From contig JASEGY010000120.1 of the NCBI GenBank assembly GCA_030019105.1, positions 1-8,844 on the forward strand: 8,844 bases of DNA, in the 5' to 3' direction. The translations under genes were made by a program, and so were the position numbers. The notes beneath the pieces were generated by a model that worked only from the letters and a program-made list of their open reading frames with translations, ran no database searches and was not told where the DNA came from. Shown here in pieces: positions 5,434 through 8,844 of this stretch. Positions within the stretch are counted from its first letter, which is position 1. Each line of letters opens with the position of its first letter. The DNA comes from a bacterium (lineage in GTDB: Bacteria; UBA9089; JASEGY01).

Positions 5434-7202
5434 AAAAAGCAGTGAAGGTCTTGATTCCCATTTTTCTTTTGGCAGTTCTAGTCGGTTTTTTAGGGATTAA
5501 GTGGTCAGAAATTTCCACCATCATTGATGAGATGGCTGTTTCAAAGATAGTTAAAAAACCGACCTCAATAGAACCAGAGACAAGAGAGATAGAGACAGGG
5601 GAGATAAGGAGAGGATTTCTAAATGGGGATACTATCCCAACAAGGGGATCCCTTGGGAACTGGAATTATACCGGCGGGTTTGCCTTTGATTGCTATTCCC
5701 GGAGTATAGGCCTTGACCTGGGTAGGCTCACCTCGATAAAAGGCATAAAGTTAATTAGTTCCAGCGCTAACCCAACCAGATTGTCAAAGAAGGATATCTC
5801 TATTTATTACAGCCGGGATAATCAGGGGTTTATTGAATATACACAAGACTACCGCTATCAAGACATCCTGACTGATCCTGAACATAAGGGGGTGCGGGTG
5901 ATAGTCCTTAGCGATCTGGATATTACCGGAAGATATATTAAGGTTTACCAAAAATATAATGACTCTAAATTTACTTTTGTCAACAGCGCTCTCGACAAGA
6001 TGATCAAACCCCTTTATGATGATTACCCGCTGCAAGCCGGGAGCAAGACAATTTCATTTCCCACAAATATTACCCGGGTTCAGCCGAAACAGATAAAAGA
6101 CGTGGCCGGAGAAAAGTCTTCTCCCCCCCAAAAGGCGGCTCAACCAGAAAAGGCTGCTGAGTCAAAAGAAGGGGTTAAGCCTAAAGAAGCTGCTCAACCC
6201 CAAAAGGCGGCTGCCTCCCCTCAAAAGGCTGCTCCACCCAATATTAAAAAGACAGGAATAAAAGTAGGATATTGCGACCAGGATGCCGAGCCTATGAATC
6301 AACCTATCGGACACTGGGATTATGAGGGAGGATTTGCTTTTGATTATGGTCTGCGAAGTATTGGGATTGATCTGGGCGCAGAAGAAAAAGGAGTAAGGCA
6401 AATAAAGCTAATCGGTTGGAATGCTAATCCGACTCGATTAAAGGAGTCAGACATAAGTATCTACCTTAGTCAGGATAATCGACGGTTTATCAAATATACC
6501 GGAACATGCTATTTTACTGATACCCTGGAAACGGGTCTCGTCAAAAAAGTTCGAGTGCTCACCTTAAGCAATCTATCCTGTCAGGCGAGGTATGTCAAGA
6601 TTCATCAGCCCTATCGTGATGCTGATTTCACCTTTGCCAATCATCTCCCGAAAATGGTTGAAATAGATTTTCTTTCAGGGGCGATGGAAACAGGAAAGAT
6701 CGAACCCGCAAAGATCGAACCCGCTGAGCTTTTTTCAAATGAGACTAAGATCGGGATAAAGGTAGGCTATTGTGATCAAGATATCAATCCCGTGAAGCAG
6801 CCTATTGGGCACTGGGGCTATGAGGGTGGATTCGCTTTTGATTATGGTCTGCGAAGCATAGGGCTCGATCTGGGAAAAGAAGGTAAGATAAAGAAGATAA
6901 AGTTGATGGCCTGGAATGATAATGAGACCAGGCTGAAGAAGGCAGACTTAACCATTTACCTCAGTCAGGACAATCTTAATTTTAGCCCATATCCTGGCGA
7001 TTGGCGTCTGGTTGAGAGAGTGGAACCCCTGGCTGAAAAAAAGGTGCGCATCCTTATTCTGGAAGAACTCTTCTGCCAGGCCAGATTCATCAAGATTCAC
7101 CAGGGATATGCCAATGCCGAATATACGTTTGCCAATAATCTCTTGCAGATGTTAGAAGTAGAAGCTATTCTGCCGGAGATAGCTGAAAAGCTGCCCAAAT
7201 GA
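5412..7202 (+). CDS. Membrane-anchored protein with three discoidin-like domains
   Basis: This 596-residue protein opens with a basic start (MWRKNRIEKAVK) and one hydrophobic segment (about 12-29), an uncleaved anchor or signal. Three copies of a domain of about 140 residues follow: D1 at 63-203, D2 at 282-420 and D3 at 447-586. Each shows GGFAFD.xxRSIGxDLG, TRLxxxDxSIYxSxDN, (A/G)R(Y/F)xK(I/V)(H/Y)Q and (F/Y)TF(A/V)N. A Lys/Ala/Pro/Gln-rich linker (about 204-280) with QKAA repeats separates D1 from D2, and a short KIEPA repeat separates D2 from D3. D2 and D3 each carry a Cys pair (C288/C390 and C454/C555) absent from D1. The domain is the one in the divergent barrel protein at 2221-4380 and resembles F5/8C galactose-binding-like folds. 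The chain probably lies in the periplasm or at the cell surface. The ligand is unknown; I do not recognise the gene by name. Confidence 0.8.
   Translation: MWRKNRIEKAVKVLIPIFLLAVLVGFLGIKWSEISTIIDEMAVSKIVKKPTSIEPETREIETGEIRRGFLNGDTIPTRGSLGNWNYTGGFAFDCYSRSIGLDLGRLTSIKGIKLISSSANPTRLSKKDISIYYSRDNQGFIEYTQDYRYQDILTDPEHKGVRVIVLSDLDITGRYIKVYQKYNDSKFTFVNSALDKMIKPLYDDYPLQAGSKTISFPTNITRVQPKQIKDVAGEKSSPPQKAAQPEKAAESKEGVKPKEAAQPQKAAASPQKAAPPNIKKTGIKVGYCDQDAEPMNQPIGHWDYEGGFAFDYGLRSIGIDLGAEEKGVRQIKLIGWNANPTRLKESDISIYLSQDNRRFIKYTGTCYFTDTLETGLVKKVRVLTLSNLSCQARYVKIHQPYRDADFTFANHLPKMVEIDFLSGAMETGKIEPAKIEPAELFSNETKIGIKVGYCDQDINPVKQPIGHWGYEGGFAFDYGLRSIGLDLGKEGKIKKIKLMAWNDNETRLKKADLTIYLSQDNLNFSPYPGDWRLVERVEPLAEKKVRILILEELFCQARFIKIHQGYANAEYTFANNLLQMLEVEAILPEIAEKLPK
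6123..6239 (+). repeat. Low-complexity Lys/Ala/Pro/Gln linker repeats
   Basis: Residues about 238-276 of the discoidin-domain protein repeat PQKAA, PEKAA and PKEAA units, encoded by imperfect caaaaggcggct-like repeats. This is probably a flexible or extended spacer between domains 1 and 2, comparable to wall- or periplasm-spanning Pro/Lys-rich linkers. Confidence 0.7.
6695..6724 (+). repeat. Two perfect 15-bp tandem repeats (KIEPA x2)
   Basis: aaagatcgaacccgc occurs at 6695-6709 and 6710-6724, encoding KIEPAKIEPA in the linker between domains 2 and 3. The unit keeps the reading frame. Confidence 0.9.
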
Positions 7203-7227
7203 AACGGTAGAAGTAGAGCAACTGCTT

Positions 7228-7279
7228 CAGGTTCAAGGTTCAAGGTTAGAAAGCGACCAACCGTGAACCTAACAACCTG
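7228..7279. repeat. Imperfect hairpin between the discoidin gene and the flippase gene
   Basis: caggtt, aggttca and ggtt on the left pair with aacc, tgaacct and aacctg on the right, around agaaagcgacc, with small bulges. The left arm has a ggttcaaggttcaagg repeat typical of interspersed repeats in many genomes. No T-run follows, so read-through into the flippase gene (start 22 bases later) is expected. It could attenuate or process the transcript. Confidence 0.5.
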
Positions 7280-7301
7280 AGTAGTTAGGCGGAGTTTTCT
7301 A

Positions 7302-8783
7302 ATGGAAAAAGAATATCGTATCTTCAAAAATTCCACCTTGATGATGATATCCCAGTTCCTCAGCCATGGCCTGCTTCTGGTAATGATCATCCTTATTGCC
7401 AGGCATCTGGGGAGCGCCGATTTTGGGAAATACTCCATGGCTTTTGCCTTTGTGGGCATATTTCTTATCCTGGCCGATATGGGGTTAAGCACTATCGGCT
7501 TGAGGGGTATATCCAGAGATAAGATGAAGGGTCCCCGGTATCTGGTCAATCTTCTCTTTATGAAGGGTATTCTCTCCCTTTTAATGATTATTATCATTGT
7601 GTTAGTCTCTTACCTGCTGGGTTTTAGCCGCGAGGTAAGGAATCTCATCTTTCTCTTTGGTCTGGCCCAGATTATAAACTCTTTGGCCCGGGCCATTCAG
7701 ATTATCTTCAATGCCTCTGAGAAGATGGAATATACGGCCATCATCTCCTTTATCTTTAACCTTAGTCTATTTGGTCTGGTCGGTATTACTATTGCTTTTT
7801 CCGGCGATACGGTCCACATTGTTCTGGCCTATTTAGGCGCCAGTATAGTCCAGTTTGCTTTAACTCTAATCATCCTTCTGAGGAGATTTATCAGGAGAAG
7901 AGAGCTGGCCGTTTCTGAGATCGACCTTTCTTTCTGCCGGCTGCTTCTCAAGGAGGCCTTACCGATAGCTTTATTCGGTATTTTTGTTGGTTTATATTTC
8001 AGGATCGACACAGTAATGCTTTCCTTCTTCAAGGGAGACGAGGCAGCCGGGCTATACAGTGGGGCCTACAAATTTCTGGAGGGGGTAGCCTTTATAGGCA
8101 CCTGTTATCGACTGGCCATTTTTCCGGTTCTCTCCAGGTCTTTTGAACTTGATCCATCTTCTTTAAGATCAATCTATGAGAGATCAATCAAGCACCTTTT
8201 GATAATTGCTCTTCCTTTAAGTGTGATCATATTTCTTCTGGCCGACAAATTAATTTTTCTCCTGTTATCTGAGGAATATGCCAGGGCGGTCCCTGTCTTA
8301 CGGATCATTATCTGGGCAATTTCCTTTACCTATTTAAACGACACCCTTCTTCACATCCTTATCTCGATCAACAGGCAGGGATTCACCACCATTACCGTGG
8401 CCATCGGGGCTATCTTTAATATCCTGACCAATCTAATCTTTATCCCCAAATGGGGTTATATCGGGGCTGGGATAACCACCCTTCTCTCCGAGGCGCTGGT
8501 TACTGTCATTGGCTTTGCCTTTCTGGCTAAATTTCTGGTCAGGCCAAATATATTCAGCTTGATTTCCGGAGTTGTCGCAGCCAACATCACTTTTGGCGTT
8601 CTGATCTATTCAGTTTTAAAGGTGACCGGTAGTCTTCTTGCTGTTCTACTGCTCTCTATTACCTATCTTCCACTCCTGTTTATCTTCAGGGTTATTCGTC
8701 CCGGTGATATCTCCTTTTTCCTCTCAAGGATAAAGGGGATGCGACTTGTATCGGAAGAAAGGGCTGCAGGATATAGCTCTTAA
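7302..8783 (+). CDS. Wzx-type oligosaccharide flippase (MOP superfamily polysaccharide transporter)
   Basis: This 493-residue, very hydrophobic protein has about 12-14 predicted membrane segments, normal for the family. The N-terminal third carries the polysaccharide-synthesis signature ARHLGSADFGKYSMAFAF (33-50) and LADMGLSTIGLRGISRD (57-73). The middle has RIDTVMLSFF and AAGLYSGAYKFLE (234-260), the usual second-half start of Wzx/RfbX proteins. These transporters flip undecaprenyl-linked oligosaccharide repeat units across the inner membrane for O-antigen, capsule or exopolysaccharide assembly. A weak Shine-Dalgarno-like ggcggag precedes the ATG. The gene follows the discoidin-domain gene by 99 bp on the same strand, probably in the same transcription unit. 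Substrate cannot be predicted from sequence alone. Confidence 0.9.
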   Translation: MEKEYRIFKNSTLMMISQFLSHGLLLVMIILIARHLGSADFGKYSMAFAFVGIFLILADMGLSTIGLRGISRDKMKGPRYLVNLLFMKGILSLLMIIIIVLVSYLLGFSREVRNLIFLFGLAQIINSLARAIQIIFNASEKMEYTAIISFIFNLSLFGLVGITIAFSGDTVHIVLAYLGASIVQFALTLIILLRRFIRRRELAVSEIDLSFCRLLLKEALPIALFGIFVGLYFRIDTVMLSFFKGDEAAGLYSGAYKFLEGVAFIGTCYRLAIFPVLSRSFELDPSSLRSIYERSIKHLLIIALPLSVIIFLLADKLIFLLLSEEYARAVPVLRIIIWAISFTYLNDTLLHILISINRQGFTTITVAIGAIFNILTNLIFIPKWGYIGAGITTLLSEALVTVIGFAFLAKFLVRPNIFSLISGVVAANITFGVLIYSVLKVTGSLLAVLLLSITYLPLLFIFRVIRPGDISFFLSRIKGMRLVSEERAAGYSS

Positions 8784-8807
8784 GATAAGTATTTTGGGGT
8801 AAGCGAA

Positions 8808-8844
8808 TTCAAGATAGGCTATGTAGCTTTTGGAGTTAATCCTT
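8808..8844 (+). CDS. Possible 5' end of a further gene, start unclear (glycosyltransferase-like)
   Basis: After the flippase stop, one frame reads FKIGYVAFGVNP up to the window edge. K-I-G-Y-V-A-F-G-V is typical of the first beta-strand of GT-B glycosyltransferases, which commonly follow flippase genes. The codon where a start would be expected is TTC (8808-8810), and no ATG, GTG or TTG lies in this frame between the flippase stop and 8808. The start may be unusual, the site may be mutated, or the match may be chance, since only 12 codons are visible. Confidence 0.3.

Noticed and set aside
7228..7279. Rho-independent terminator between the discoidin and flippase genes
   Set aside because: The stem is bulged and no T-run follows; the sequence looks like an interspersed ggttcaagg repeat.
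7097..7597. 166-residue minus-strand ORF
   Set aside because: It is antisense to the end of the discoidin gene and the start of the flippase gene, is rich in improbable residue runs, and has no recognisable domain.
1..8844. tRNA or rRNA genes
   Set aside because: No cloverleaf with a TTCRA arm and no conserved rRNA segments were seen on either strand.

Overview
The window looks like accessory DNA from a Gram-negative (diderm) bacterium of moderate GC content. It encodes a secreted protein ending in a probable outer-membrane beta-barrel, a membrane-anchored partner built from the same domains, and a Wzx-type polysaccharide flippase. The scattered decayed transposase and nuclease pieces and the many palindromic repeats resemble the repeat-rich genomes of uncultured or environmental lineages. 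I cannot assign a taxon from the sequence.

Region 1 (about 1-2220) is a graveyard. It holds the C-terminal ABC half of a UvrA-like protein with altered ATPase residues and a possible upstream frameshift. A convergent C-terminal remnant of an IS200/REP-type tyrosine transposase follows, then the C-terminal half of an Rpn/DUF2887-like nuclease protein. Next comes a decaying 78-bp tandem repeat with an inverted partner, and a GGTTTCTT palindrome cluster.

Region 2 (2221-4380, minus strand) is one large gene: signal peptide, two complete copies and one aborted copy of a discoidin-like domain of about 140 residues, and a C-terminal beta-barrel of about 325 residues.

Region 3 (4381-5214) is an 834-bp divergent intergenic stretch. 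It carries a perfect 16-bp hairpin and a 203-bp element with perfect 18-bp IS4/IS231-like inverted repeats flanked by an exact 11-bp direct repeat. It also carries a 249-bp element of nested palindromes with 19-bp inverted repeats, and a consensus sigma-70 promoter.

Region 4 (5215-8844, plus strand) is a probable operon: a small excisionase-type HTH protein, an overlapping gene for a membrane-anchored protein with three more copies of the same discoidin-like domain, and a polysaccharide flippase. The last bases look like the start of a further gene, possibly a glycosyltransferase.

The most notable content is the discoidin-like domain. Five full copies and one partial copy sit in two divergent genes, one anchored at the inner membrane and one probably in the outer membrane, next to a flippase. 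I infer a cell-envelope system that handles or binds a surface polysaccharide. The domain function and the partnership are not proven by the sequence.
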